Assembly (NCBI GenBank): GCA_015490835.1 | Contig: WFXA01000111.1 | Span: 1 to 34,148, forward strand | Source of the DNA: Flavobacteriaceae bacterium | GTDB taxonomy: Bacteria; Bacteroidota; Bacteroidia; Flavobacteriales; Flavobacteriaceae | DNA length: 34,148 bases | Direction: 5' to 3' | Shown: one piece after another, positions 25,868 through 34,148 of the stretch | How the letters are laid out: the number at the start of each line of letters is the position of its first letter | Position numbering within the stretch: the first letter of the stretch is position 1 | Notes under the pieces: generated by a model | Told to the model about the DNA's origin: nothing | The model's input: only the letters and a program-made list of their open reading frames with translations | Database searches by the model: none | Program-made: the position numbers and the translations under genes

Positions 25868-27184
25868 ATGAAAATAGCAGTAATAGGAACAGGATATGTG
25901 GGGTTAGTAACCGGGACGTGTTTAGCCGAAACAGGAAACGAAGTACTATGCGTAGATATAGACAAAGAAAAAGTTGAAAAAATGCGAAGCGGTGTTGTAC
26001 CCATTTATGAGCCTCACCTTGATGTTCTTTTTGAAAGAAATATTAAAGCAAACAGATTAAAATTTACCACCTCACTAGATGAAGGACTCGAACATGCCGA
26101 GATTGTTTTTTTGGCACTTCCCACTCCCGAAGACGAAGATGGCTCGGCAGACCTCTCTTATGTACTAAGTGTTTCTGAAGAAATAGGAAAAAAAATAAAC
26201 ACCTACAAAGTAATTGTAGACAAAAGTACTGTTCCGGTAGGAACGGCAGATAAAGTAAAAGCAGTTATCGCAAAAAATGCAATTTGCGACTTTGATGTGG
26301 TTTCAAACCCTGAGTTTTTAAGAGAGGGTTTTGCCGTAGATGATTTTTTAAAGCCCGAACGAATTATTATTGGTTCCGGTAGCAAAAAAGCCACACAACT
26401 CATGCAAAAACTCTATAAACCCTTTGTGCGTTCCGGTAATCCCATTATCATTATGGACGAAAAATCGGCAGAGTTAACTAAGTACGCGGCAAACGCATTT
26501 CTGGCTACAAAAATTACATTTATGAACGAAATTGCCAATTACTGCGAGAAAGTTGGCGCTGATGTAGATAAGGTGAGAGCCGGAATGGGCACCGATTCTC
26601 GTATAGGAAAACGGTTTTTATTCCCCGGAATTGGTTATGGAGGCTCGTGCTTTCCTAAAGATGTAAAAGCACTTCAAAAAGCCGGAAAAGATAAAAACCA
26701 CGACTTTAAAATACTTAATGCTGTAATTGAGGTAAACAATCGTCAAAAAACCATTTTGCTTCCTAAAATGGAGAATTATTTTAACGGCGATTTAAAAGGA
26801 AAACATTTTGCCGTTTGGGGTCTTGCCTTTAAACCCGAAACAGACGATGTGCGGGAAGCGCCGGCTGTTTATTTAATGAAAGAACTCTTAAAAGAAGGAG
26901 CCACTTTAACCGTTTTTGATCCGGAAGCAATGCCTAACATAAAAAAACAATTTGGCAATACGTTAACCTATGCAAAAGGAATGTACGATGCCCTCGATGA
27001 AGCCGATGCGTTACTAATTTGTACCGAGTGGAGCATTTTTAGAACTCCTGATTTTTCCGTTTTAAAACAAAAACTTAAAAACAAGGTTATTTTCGACGGA
27101 AGAAACCTTTACGATACAGAAGATTTAAAAAAAGAAGGGTTTAATTATCTTTCTATCGGAAGAAAAGATGTTATCGTAAACTAA
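25868..27184 (+). CDS. ugd: UDP-glucose 6-dehydrogenase
   Basis: Oxidises UDP-glucose to UDP-glucuronate with two NAD. A 438-residue protein with the NAD loop [10 protein letters not shown] (7-16), [11 protein letters not shown] (120-130), NPEFLREG (147-154), and the catalytic cysteine C261 in [13 protein letters not shown]. The C-terminal domain has [16 protein letters not shown] and CTEW. Length is standard. Its own -7 element lies 47 bases upstream. Its product is the substrate of the next enzyme. Confidence 0.95.
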   Translation: MKIAVIGTGYVGLVTGTCLAETGNEVLCVDIDKEKVEKMRSGVVPIYEPHLDVLFERNIKANRLKFTTSLDEGLEHAEIVFLALPTPEDEDGSADLSYVLSVSEEIGKKINTYKVIVDKSTVPVGTADKVKAVIAKNAICDFDVVSNPEFLREGFAVDDFLKPERIIIGSGSKKATQLMQKLYKPFVRSGNPIIIMDEKSAELTKYAANAFLATKITFMNEIANYCEKVGADVDKVRAGMGTDSRIGKRFLFPGIGYGGSCFPKDVKALQKAGKDKNHDFKILNAVIEVNNRQKTILLPKMENYFNGDLKGKHFAVWGLAFKPETDDVREAPAVYLMKELLKEGATLTVFDPEAMPNIKKQFGNTLTYAKGMYDALDEADALLICTEWSIFRTPDFSVLKQKLKNKVIFDGRNLYDTEDLKKEGFNYLSIGRKDVIVN

Positions 27185-27198
27185 AACGAAACTACAAA

Positions 27199-28185
27199 AT
27201 GAAAAGAGTATTAATAACAGGAGCAGCCGGATTTTTGGGATCGCATCTTTGTGATAAATTTATAAAAAAAGATTTTGAGGTTATCGCTATGGATAACCTT
27301 ATTACCGGTGATTTAAAAAACATTGAACACCTTTTCGAGTTGCCAAAATTCAGTTTTTATCATCATGATGTGACCAAATTTGTTCACGTTCCGGGTAAAT
27401 TAGATTATATTTTACATTTCGCCTCTCCGGCAAGTCCGATAGATTATTTAAAAATCCCTATCCAAACTCTTAAAGTAGGCGCTCTGGGAACCCATAATTT
27501 ATTAGGACTGGCTAAAGAAAAAAAGGCAAGAATTCTTATTGCTTCTACATCCGAGGTGTATGGCGACCCGTTAGTACATCCACAATCTGAAGAATATTAC
27601 GGAAATGTAAATACCATTGGACCCAGAGGTGTGTACGACGAAGCAAAACGTTTTCAAGAATCCATCACCATGGCGTACCATCGATTTCACGGTGTAGAAA
27701 CTCGCATTGCCCGAATTTTTAACACCTACGGACCTCGAATGCGCCTCAACGACGGAAGAGTAATTCCGGCATTTATGGGTCAAGCCCTTAGAGGAGAAGA
27801 TTTAACCGTTTTTGGAGACGGAATGCAAACACGTTCCTTTTGTTATGTAGATGATGAAATTGAAGGAATTTACAGGTTGTTAATGAGCGATTATTCATTA
27901 CCGGTAAACATTGGCAATCCCGAAGAAATTACCATTCTCGATTTTGCTAAAGAAATTATAAAACTCACCAACACCAATCAAAAAATAGTTTTTAAACCCT
28001 TACCCAAAGATGACCCCCTGCAGCGACAACCCGATATATCTAAAGCAAAAGAAATTTTAGGATGGCAACCTCAAACCGGTCGAGGAGAAGGAATGAAAAT
28101 AACATTTAATTATTTTAAAAGTTTAAGCAAAGAAGACCTTTATAAAAGTGAGCATAAAAGTTTTTCTAATTACAATAAATACTAA
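27199..28185 (+). CDS. uxs: UDP-glucuronate decarboxylase (UDP-xylose synthase)
   Basis: A 328-residue short-chain dehydrogenase that resembles UXS/SUD enzymes, which turn UDP-glucuronate into UDP-xylose. [15 protein letters not shown] (7-21), [11 protein letters not shown] (73-83), [14 protein letters not shown] (116-129, with E119) and the pair Y146/K150 in GVYDEAKR are the UXS signatures. [16 protein letters not shown] and [14 protein letters not shown] continue the match. It lies 14 bases after ugd, giving a two-gene UDP-glucuronate/UDP-xylose module. A UDP-4-keto-pentose product is also possible for relatives of this family. Confidence 0.88.
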   Translation: MKRVLITGAAGFLGSHLCDKFIKKDFEVIAMDNLITGDLKNIEHLFELPKFSFYHHDVTKFVHVPGKLDYILHFASPASPIDYLKIPIQTLKVGALGTHNLLGLAKEKKARILIASTSEVYGDPLVHPQSEEYYGNVNTIGPRGVYDEAKRFQESITMAYHRFHGVETRIARIFNTYGPRMRLNDGRVIPAFMGQALRGEDLTVFGDGMQTRSFCYVDDEIEGIYRLLMSDYSLPVNIGNPEEITILDFAKEIIKLTNTNQKIVFKPLPKDDPLQRQPDISKAKEILGWQPQTGRGEGMKITFNYFKSLSKEDLYKSEHKSFSNYNKY

Positions 28186-28191
28186 GGATAA

Positions 28192-29538
28192 ATGCTTTTT
28201 AAAAGAGGGAGATATTCAGGCTTTTTAAGACCCATTTCGTATGGGATCGACCTGTTTCTTATAGCATTTTTGGCAAATCCCTTTTTTCAAGACGCAACTA
28301 TCTATTTTCACTATATTTTATTTATTTCTCTTTCTTGGATTGTCGTATCGGTTCTTTCGGGATTTTATGAAATTTATAGGTACACAAAAGCACTTAAAAT
28401 AGCATCATTACTTGCTAAACAAGGATTAATTTTCACCCTGTTGGTTTTTGCCTTTTTCGGGTTTTATAACTTAGACAGAAAAACAATAGATGTTTCGGTT
28501 TATGTGCTTCAAGTATTTGGACTTATTACACTTGTTAAATTTTCAATTTTTTATTTATTAAAAAAATATAGATCGTATTGGGGAGGAAACTACCGAACGG
28601 TTGTTATTTTAGGCTTAAATAAAAAAACAGACCAACTTAGAAAATTTTTCACAGACAATCCCGAGTACGGATATAAATTATCTAAAACATTCGATTCTAA
28701 TACCCAAACAAAATTAGAAACAGTATTTGATTATATACTTAAAAATGAGATAGATGAAATATACTGTTCGATTGGAGAACTTTCTAACGAAGAAATACAG
28801 GCTGTCATAGATTTTGCAGATAACAACCTAAAGATTTTAAAGTTTATTCCCGATAACAAAGAAATTTATACCAAACGTTTAGATTTTGAATACTATGGCT
28901 ATATACCGGTTGTGTCGCTTCGCAAAATACCTTTGCAACAACCCATTAATAAATTTTTAAAACGTGTTTTTGATATTGTTGTTTCAATTATTGTTATCGC
29001 GGGGGTTTTATCTTGGTTAACACCTCTTCTTGCCATTATTATTAAATTAGAATCAAAAGGTCCTGTGTTTTTTAAACAAAAACGAAACGGGTTGGATTAC
29101 AAAGAATTTTATTGTTATAAATTCCGTTCGATGCGTCCAAACCCTACTGCACATATTCATCAAGTTAAAAAAAATGATGAGAGAATTACACGTGTCGGAA
29201 AAATTATAAGAGGAACCAGTATAGATGAACTCCCACAGTTTATTAACGTGTTAAAAGGAGAAATGTCGGTGGTAGGACCACGTCCGCATATGGTAAGTCA
29301 TACACATATGTACGCCGAACGTATCGATAAATTTATGGTACGTCATTTTATTAAACCGGGCATTACCGGTTTAGCACAAATAAGTGGCTATAGAGGTGAG
29401 GTAGAAGACGATAACTTTATTACCAACAGAGTAAAATACGATATTTTTTATCTCGAAAACTGGTCGCTGCTCCTAGATTTAAAAATCATGTTTCTTACGG
29501 TCTATAATGCATTACGTGGCGACGAAAGAGCTTACTAA
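28192..29538 (+). CDS. Undecaprenyl-phosphate sugar phosphotransferase (WcaJ/WbaP type)
   Basis: The initiating enzyme that should transfer a sugar-1-phosphate to undecaprenyl phosphate at the inner membrane. A 448-residue protein with four to five N-terminal membrane helices (first 125 residues), a nucleotide-binding-like middle domain (NYRTVVILGLNKKTDQL), another hydrophobic helix (about 260-285), and the C-terminal bacterial sugar transferase domain. That domain shows KRVFDIVVSIIVIAG, SKGPVFFKQKRNG, FYCYKFRSMRP, RGTSIDELPQFINVLKGEMS and VGPRPHM. The sugar is not determined by sequence alone. It starts 7 bases after the decarboxylase gene and shares one base with the following GT2 gene. Confidence 0.93.
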   Translation: MLFKRGRYSGFLRPISYGIDLFLIAFLANPFFQDATIYFHYILFISLSWIVVSVLSGFYEIYRYTKALKIASLLAKQGLIFTLLVFAFFGFYNLDRKTIDVSVYVLQVFGLITLVKFSIFYLLKKYRSYWGGNYRTVVILGLNKKTDQLRKFFTDNPEYGYKLSKTFDSNTQTKLETVFDYILKNEIDEIYCSIGELSNEEIQAVIDFADNNLKILKFIPDNKEIYTKRLDFEYYGYIPVVSLRKIPLQQPINKFLKRVFDIVVSIIVIAGVLSWLTPLLAIIIKLESKGPVFFKQKRNGLDYKEFYCYKFRSMRPNPTAHIHQVKKNDERITRVGKIIRGTSIDELPQFINVLKGEMSVVGPRPHMVSHTHMYAERIDKFMVRHFIKPGITGLAQISGYRGEVEDDNFITNRVKYDIFYLENWSLLLDLKIMFLTVYNALRGDERAY

Positions 29539-30308
29539 TGAGTAAATTAGTTTCAATAATTACACCCAGTTATAATTCTGAAAAATACATTTCCGAAACC
29601 ATACAGTGTGTAATAAATCAAACCTACCCAAACTGGGAACTAATTATAGTAGATGATGCTTCAACCGATACTACGATAAAAATTATTCAAGATTTTATAA
29701 AACAAGATAATCGTATAAAACTCCTACAAAATAAAGCGAATAAAGGAGCGGCTTATTCACGTAATCGTGCCACAGAAACCGCAAAAGGTGACTACATAGC
29801 TTTTTTAGACGCAGATGATCTTTGGACACCACAAAAACTGGAAAAGCAAATTAATTTTATGATTAAATATGATAATGCGGTGTGTTATTCGAGTTATTTG
29901 CATATAGACGAAACCGGAAATCCTTTAAAAAAACGCATCGTTGCACTTCCTTCACTTTCTTATAAAAAACAACTTAAAAACAATTATATTGGTAATTTAA
30001 CCGGAATTTATAATGCCCGAAAATTAGGAAAAATTAATGCACCAAATCTTCGAAAACGACAAGATTGGGCAGTTTGGTTAGAGGCAATTAAACGAAATAA
30101 AAAACCCGCAATAAGTTTACAAGAAGACTTAGCATTGTACCGAGTTAGAAAAAACTCGATTAGCGCAAAAAAAATAGGATTGTTAAAATACAACTATGCT
30201 TTTTATAACAAGCATCTCGGATATTCAAAGATAGCATCAGGATTTTATTTGCTTCGTTTTTTGTGGGAATATTTTCTGGTAAGACCTAAGTATATTCAGA
30301 AATTATAA
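29538..30308 (+). CDS. Family 2 glycosyltransferase
   Basis: A 256-residue GT-A enzyme beginning VSIITPSYNSEKYISETI, with IIVDDASTDTT (first acidic site), NKGAAYSRNRA, and the DxD-type motif FLDADDLW followed by TPQKLEKQI. RKRQDWAVWLEA is the usual catalytic-base region (QDW). A basic, hydrophobic C-terminus (LRFLWEYFLVRPKYIQKL) may touch the membrane. ATG overlaps the stop of the phosphotransferase gene (TAATG). Sitting directly after the initiating enzyme, it might add the second sugar. The last 6 bases overlap the 3' end of the minus-strand gene. Confidence 0.92.
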   Translation: MSKLVSIITPSYNSEKYISETIQCVINQTYPNWELIIVDDASTDTTIKIIQDFIKQDNRIKLLQNKANKGAAYSRNRATETAKGDYIAFLDADDLWTPQKLEKQINFMIKYDNAVCYSSYLHIDETGNPLKKRIVALPSLSYKKQLKNNYIGNLTGIYNARKLGKINAPNLRKRQDWAVWLEAIKRNKKPAISLQEDLALYRVRKNSISAKKIGLLKYNYAFYNKHLGYSKIASGFYLLRFLWEYFLVRPKYIQKL

Positions 30309-31610
30309 TCGCGAAACAAATTGTTTTAACTTTCCTCGTTTGTTTCGTTTTAATACGGAAACTCTTTCAAATGATATCGTAAGTTTGCCTTCCAGATATG
30401 TTTCCATTGCTTGCTCTATTTTTTTTAACTCCTTAACAGAAAGCTCTTCGTTTGAAACATAACTAATTTTAAATGTATTGAGTTTTAACTGTTCCACAAT
30501 AAATTCTTTTACGTTTCCGGTATCTTCTATGATACTTTTAGTGACGTAATAAAGTGTTAAACCGGGTACTTTTTTTCCGCTGGGAAGTAGTGCCACGTCA
30601 TTTGTACGACCTATTAATTTTTTTAAAACAGGTGTTTTAAAGGTGCTTTTTTCAGAAAGAATTCCCATATCTCCTAACTCATAACGAATAAAAGGATGTG
30701 CTTTGTTGTAAAGCGAAGTAATTACTATTTTTCCTTCTTTTCCGTTTGGTACAGGTTGGTTGTTGGCATCTACTATTTCTACAAAAAGCGTTTCCGAATT
30801 TACCACCATTTCATCCTTTTGATTTGTAAAAGCAATTAAATCTAGTTCTGCGGCACCGTATTCATTTATAACAGGTACACCCAACCATTTTTCAAGCAGT
30901 AATTTATCACTTTCAAAAAGCATCTCACTGGTAACCACACAATATTTTAAGGTTGGGCAAATAGTGGTTAAAACCAAATCTTTATCTTTTAAAAACTTAG
31001 CAAACAACACAATAGAGCTTGTGTATCCGTTAATAAAATCAAATTTCTTTTTTGAAAAAACAGTTAAAAATGCTTCTAATTTACGTTCCGACAAATCAAA
31101 AATTGCAAATCGGTGTCGGTGACTTAACAAGTCTTTAAAACGCTCTTTAAAATACCCTTTTTTGTCTAACGGAATACCATAAAACCGAGCTTGATACGAG
31201 TGATTAAAATCAATACCGTACCACCCAAATCGATTAATGATTTCTGCCCAAGTTAAAGCGTGACAAAATTTGTCTTTAGCAAAAATCATTGGATGTCCGC
31301 TGGAACCCGAAGTTTTATTTACATAACATTCTTTTTTAGTAAACCCTTTAGAAAGTCGTTGTTGTAACGGAATTTGCAAATCTTTTTTAGTTAATACCGG
31401 AAGGTCTTCCCATTTTTTATAAGTACGATCACCAATTAATTTATTATAAAAAGCATTCGTGCTGAGATGGTATTCAAAAATCGCTTTTCGTTGAGCTTCA
31501 ACATAATTTTTATAGGCTTCTTCCGGAATTTGCTGAATTTTATTCAACCGCTCCTTTGCTTCCGTTATCGGGAAACCGTTTAGTTTTAATATGGTTTCAA
31601 ATAAATTCAA
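30303..31610 (-). CDS. PaaK/CapK-family adenylate-forming protein
   Basis: A 435-residue protein of the phenylacetate-CoA-ligase-like branch found in capsule loci (CapK). The ATP loop is NKTSGSSGHPMIF (98-110). Other marks are INEYGAAELDLIAF (the YGxxE motif), PFIRYELGDMG (the adenylate-binding RYxxGD motif), GKEGKIVITSLYN and LIGRTNDV. The role in polysaccharide biology is unclear; activating a carboxylic acid for attachment to a sugar or lipid is one inferred possibility. The start is TTG at 31610 with an in-frame stop three codons upstream and no early ATG. It converges on the last plus-strand locus gene with a 6-base overlap, and is divergent from purD across 76 bases. Confidence 0.85.
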   Translation of the reverse strand: MNLFETILKLNGFPITEAKERLNKIQQIPEEAYKNYVEAQRKAIFEYHLSTNAFYNKLIGDRTYKKWEDLPVLTKKDLQIPLQQRLSKGFTKKECYVNKTSGSSGHPMIFAKDKFCHALTWAEIINRFGWYGIDFNHSYQARFYGIPLDKKGYFKERFKDLLSHRHRFAIFDLSERKLEAFLTVFSKKKFDFINGYTSSIVLFAKFLKDKDLVLTTICPTLKYCVVTSEMLFESDKLLLEKWLGVPVINEYGAAELDLIAFTNQKDEMVVNSETLFVEIVDANNQPVPNGKEGKIVITSLYNKAHPFIRYELGDMGILSEKSTFKTPVLKKLIGRTNDVALLPSGKKVPGLTLYYVTKSIIEDTGNVKEFIVEQLKLNTFKISYVSNEELSVKELKKIEQAMETYLEGKLTISFERVSVLKRNKRGKLKQFVSRL

Positions 31611-31657
31611 TTCTATCTAAACTTGTAAAAAAATTAGGGCAACAAGTTACAAACAAT

Positions 31658-31665
31658 TATTTTTG
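31658..31665 (+). promoter_or_regulatory. -7 promoter element of purD
   Basis: TATTTTTG matches TAnnTTTG and ends 21 bases before the purD ATG at 31687. It lies within the short divergent region shared with the minus-strand gene. No clear -33 TTG at the usual distance. Confidence 0.45.
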
Positions 31666-31686
31666 ACTTCTAAAATTTTTATTATA

Positions 31687-32958
31687 ATGAATATTTTAAT
31701 TCTCGGCTCCGGCGGTAGAGAGCATACGTTTGCTTATAAAATTAAACAAAGCCATAGATGTAATAAACTTTTTGTTGCACCCGGAAATGCCGGAACGGAA
31801 CAAATAGCTACAAACATCCCGATTTCAGTAACCGATTTTGAAGCGATTAAACAATGTATTTTAGATAATGATATAAATCTGGTTGTTGTGGGTCCCGAAG
31901 ACCCGTTGGTACAAGGAATTGTAGATTATTTTTCTGAAACTAAAGAATTAAAAAATGTGATGATAATAGGTCCTTCAAAAGTCGGTGCTTTACTCGAAGG
32001 CAGTAAACAACGCGCTAAAGAGTTTATGAAGACACATAACATTCCAACGGCGGGTTACCAAAGTTTTACAAAAGAAACTCTTGAAAAGGGAAAACAATTT
32101 TTAGAAACGCTAAAACCGCCTTATGTTTTAAAAGCAGACGGGTTAGCTGCTGGAAAAGGCGTACTTATTTTACAAAACATAGAAGAAGCAAAACAAGAAT
32201 TGGAAAAAATGCTTTGCGAAGCTAAATTTGGTGAGGCGAGTAACACCGTGGTGATTGAAGAATTTTTAGACGGAATTGAGCTTAGTGTTTTTGTTCTTAC
32301 AGACGGGAAAAATTATAAAATATTACCAACGGCTAAAGATTACAAACGAATAGGCGAAGGCGATACCGGATTAAACACCGGCGGAATGGGAGCCGTTTCT
32401 CCCGTACCCTTTGCAGACAAAGACTTTATGCAAAAAATAGAACATCAAATTGTAAAACCAACGGTAAACGGACTTAGTAAAGAAAACATAGATTATAAAG
32501 GATTTGTCTTTATAGGCTTAATAAAAGTAGGGAACAATCCTTTTGTGATAGAATACAATGTACGAATGGGTGACCCCGAAACCGAAGTAGTGTTGCCTCG
32601 TATAAAAACAGACTTGGTTGAATTATTAGAAGCTACCTTTCATCAAAACTTAGAAACGGTAAACCTTGAAGTAGATACAAGAGCCGCCGCAACAGTGATG
32701 CTGGTTTCCGGAGGCTATCCCGAAGCTTATGAAAAAGGAAAAGAAATCACCGGAATTGAAAAAGTAGAAGATGCTATCTTTTTTCACGCCGGAACAACTA
32801 CAAAAAACAATAAAATTGTTACCAACGGCGGAAGAGTACTTGCTATTACTTCCTTAGACAAAGATTTTAAGAGCGCATTAGAAAAATCGTACAAAAACAT
32901 AGAAAAACTACATTTTAATACGATGTATTATAGAACCGATATTGGTTTTGATTTGTGA
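31687..32958 (+). CDS. purD: Phosphoribosylamine--glycine ligase
   Basis: Second step of purine synthesis: ATP-dependent joining of phosphoribosylamine and glycine. A 423-residue ATP-grasp enzyme of normal length. Signatures are ILGSGGREHTFAYKI (5-19), VVVGPEDPLVQGIVD, VLKADGLAAGKGVLI, EEFLDGIELSVFVLTDG, NTGGMGAVSPVP and VRMGDPETEVVLPRI. The ATG at 31687 is chosen over the TTG at 31663, which lies inside the -7 element. It is a single housekeeping gene here, not in a pur operon. Confidence 0.95.
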   Translation: MNILILGSGGREHTFAYKIKQSHRCNKLFVAPGNAGTEQIATNIPISVTDFEAIKQCILDNDINLVVVGPEDPLVQGIVDYFSETKELKNVMIIGPSKVGALLEGSKQRAKEFMKTHNIPTAGYQSFTKETLEKGKQFLETLKPPYVLKADGLAAGKGVLILQNIEEAKQELEKMLCEAKFGEASNTVVIEEFLDGIELSVFVLTDGKNYKILPTAKDYKRIGEGDTGLNTGGMGAVSPVPFADKDFMQKIEHQIVKPTVNGLSKENIDYKGFVFIGLIKVGNNPFVIEYNVRMGDPETEVVLPRIKTDLVELLEATFHQNLETVNLEVDTRAAATVMLVSGGYPEAYEKGKEITGIEKVEDAIFFHAGTTTKNNKIVTNGGRVLAITSLDKDFKSALEKSYKNIEKLHFNTMYYRTDIGFDL

Positions 32959-33053
32959 GCAAACTAAATAGTATGCATTCGTATTACGTACAGTGTTTAA
33001 AGCTCTAAAGACCCTTACTTCTAGTAAGAAAAACCCGTAAAAATACCACAAAA

Positions 33054-33080
33054 CACAAATTTTAACACAAAAAATTTGTG
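33054..33080. repeat. 10-bp perfect inverted repeat after purD, followed by T14
   Basis: CACAAATTTT (33054-33063) and AAAATTTGTG (33071-33080) are perfect inverted copies with a 7-base loop. A run of 14 T begins at 33089, 8 bases beyond the stem. It may act as an imperfect intrinsic terminator for purD, or mark an element border. A smaller hairpin, CTTACT-TCT-AGTAAG, lies upstream at 33014-33028. Confidence 0.45.
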
Positions 33081-33138
33081 AAGTCTGATTTTTTTTTTTT
33101 TTATAGCTTAGCCCTCAATTCCCCGAAAAAGTAAAATT

Positions 33139-33182
33139 GCTTGCAAGCTATTTTGCAGTGTCGGTTGCAACCGGTACTGCGA
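33139..33182. repeat. Two adjacent palindromes upstream of the fibre-like gene
   Basis: GCTTGCAAGC (33139-33148) is a perfect 10-bp palindrome. CGGTTGCAACCG (33162-33173) is a perfect 12-bp palindrome inside a longer imperfect one. The outer arms CAGT (33156-33159) and ACTG (33176-33179) match, and the three bases between can pair as RNA with two G-U pairs, extending the stem to about 33153-33182. Both share the core TTGCAA and are spaced 24 bp centre to centre. They lie 40-80 bases before the ATG at 33220, as expected for an operator or 5' UTR structure. Confidence 0.55.
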
Positions 33183-33219
33183 CAAGAGTTGTGTTGTTTA
33201 ATTTTAAAACTAAAAACTT

Positions 33220-33975
33220 ATGAAATCAAAAATAATTACATTTTTGCTACTTTATGCTCCTTTTATAATATATTGTCAGCAATGGGGGGGTAGTGCTAGT
33301 ATGAATGGAGATATTTTTAGAGATGGCAATGTTGGTATTGGGACAAATAATCCAACTGAGAAACTTAAAGTTATTGGAAATATGTATGCAAATGCTGCAA
33401 CATTTGAAATGACAGACGAAAATCAAGCAGTTAATTCAAATAACTTCACGGATTGGTACAAATACTCAAGGTCACTATCCTTAGGAAGGATGACAAATTT
33501 ACTTGACAAATATGAAAGGAGGTTTAATTTTTATGATTTACCACAAACTCAAGGAATTTTTTTTCAAAAATCTGCAGCAGTATTTACTATTAAAGATTTA
33601 AATAATATATATAGATTCATTTTTAATTCTGTTGATGAAGGAGAAACAAGAATAGAAATGAGAGATAAATTTGGAAATGAAATAATTAAGGCAGGGAATT
33701 TATTACCTAATAATCCTAATAACCCAACAAACGAAAATATAAGTTTTTTACATTTGTTAGAACCAAACTCTAGACTTTCAGTAGGGACTTGGGTTTTTTA
33801 TAAGCCTGATTATCAATTGACAGTAAAAGGGAAAGGGTGGTTTGAAAATGATTTAGTTACTAATGGAAAAATAGGAGTTGGAATAGAATTTGTTGACATA
33901 CCATCAGGTTATAAATTAGCTGTTACAGGTAAAGTAATATGCGAAGAGGTTAAAGTTCAATTACAATCAGATTGA
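33220..33975 (+). CDS. Secreted fibre/surface-like protein with GIGTNNP repeat motif, ending at an in-frame TGA
   Basis: A 251-residue product beginning with a signal peptide (MKSKIITFLLLYAPFIIYC). The mature start QQWGGS leads into GDIFRDGNVGIGTNNPTEKL (30-49), the motif typical of flavobacterial surface proteins and phage-fibre-like proteins. A second related unit occurs near the C-terminus: VGIEFVDIPSGYKLAVTGKV. The frame stops at TGA (33973-33975) straight after VQLQSD. In related proteins, as I remember them, this position reads WPDYVF, and here PDYVF follows in the same frame after the stop, so Trp has probably become stop (TGG to TGA). The shortened product lacks the conserved C-terminal part. 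A G7 run at 33284-33290 lies near the start. Confidence 0.75.
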   Translation: MKSKIITFLLLYAPFIIYCQQWGGSASMNGDIFRDGNVGIGTNNPTEKLKVIGNMYANAATFEMTDENQAVNSNNFTDWYKYSRSLSLGRMTNLLDKYERRFNFYDLPQTQGIFFQKSAAVFTIKDLNNIYRFIFNSVDEGETRIEMRDKFGNEIIKAGNLLPNNPNNPTNENISFLHLLEPNSRLSVGTWVFYKPDYQLTVKGKGWFENDLVTNGKIGVGIEFVDIPSGYKLAVTGKVICEEVKVQLQSD

Positions 33976-34148
33976 CCGGATTACGTTTTTAAAGAAGATT
34001 ATTATTTACCAACTTTGAATGAAGTTGAAAAATATATTAGTAAAAACGGGCATTTAAAAAATATTCCCTCAGCAAAAGAAATAGAAGTTGATGGAGTTAG
34101 CATTGGGGTGATGAATGCTAAAATAATTGAAAAACTTGAGGAGTTAAC
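33976..34148 (+). pseudogene. In-frame C-terminal continuation of the fibre-like gene after the TGA, running off the window
   Basis: The same frame stays open to the last base, reading PDYVFKEDYYLPTLNEVEKY, then HLKNIPSAKEIEVDGVSIG and VMNAKIIEKLEEL. This is the conserved tail of the flavobacterial GIGTxNP proteins, ending in the start of a coiled coil. It has no start or promoter of its own, so it would be expressed only by readthrough or after reversion. The real 3' end lies beyond the window. Confidence 0.7.

Noticed and set aside
10020-30308. Horizontal transfer of the whole polysaccharide locus
   Set aside because: Such loci often move, but I see no flanking mobile genes or clear base-composition jump by eye, so it cannot be supported here.
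31611-31686. Minus-strand promoter of the PaaK/CapK-type gene
   Set aside because: TAATTTTT and TAACTTG are only near matches to TAnnTTTG, so no single element could be chosen.
33120-33219. Integron attC-like site or phage attachment site at the palindromes
   Set aside because: No matching core sites, integrase gene or second copy is visible in the window.

Overview
The window looks like chromosomal DNA from a member of the Bacteroidota, most likely a flavobacterium. It is AT-rich. Several genes are preceded by the Bacteroidota -7 promoter element TAnnTTTG, while clear Shine-Dalgarno sequences are scarce. It also carries typical flavobacterial families: a DUF4837-type lipoprotein, a bacterial GH3-family protein, a DUF4143 ATPase and GIGTxNP-type surface proteins. 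I recognised no rRNA, tRNA, insertion sequence or CRISPR array.

Left part (1-6666), envelope genes: the 3' end of a TolC-type outer-membrane efflux protein, a LysM-containing MltD-like lytic transglycosylase, a DUF4837-type lipoprotein, tatA on the minus strand with its own promoter and terminator, a membrane-anchored M23 peptidase, and a GH3-family adenylate-forming enzyme overlapping it. From memory, this gene order recurs in Flavobacteriaceae.

Middle-left (6667-10010): a 375-base spacer with a 14-bp direct repeat, an AAA/DUF4143 ATPase, a cluster of small palindromic repeats, and a conserved protein with nucleoside-phosphorylase-like motifs. This last gene ends 9 bases before the polysaccharide genes and may be co-transcribed with them.

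Centre (10020-30308), the main feature: a surface-polysaccharide (O-antigen or capsule) locus of Wzx/Wzy type, all on the plus strand and tightly packed with many overlapping genes. It contains dTDP-L-rhamnose synthesis (rmlB, rmlA, rmlC, rmlD), a Wzz-like chain-length protein, a Wzx flippase, a hexapeptide acyltransferase, two PAPS-type sulfotransferases, a NodB-type deacetylase without a signal peptide, four glycosyltransferases, and three O-antigen polymerase/ligase-like membrane proteins. A second transcriptional start then leads into ugd and a UDP-xylose synthase gene, the initiating sugar-phosphate transferase (WcaJ/WbaP type) and the last GT2. Together the genes predict a rhamnose-containing glycan with UDP-glucuronate- or xylose-derived sugars, carrying acyl and sulfate groups. 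Nine of the 16 genes between 10020 and 25806 start with GTG or TTG.

Right part (30303-34148): a PaaK/CapK-type adenylate-forming enzyme runs convergently and overlaps the end of the locus. It is divergent from purD. A spacer rich in palindromes follows, then a secreted surface/fibre-like gene. That gene is interrupted by an in-frame TGA at 33973 where I expect a Trp codon, and its conserved C-terminal sequence continues in frame to the end of the window.
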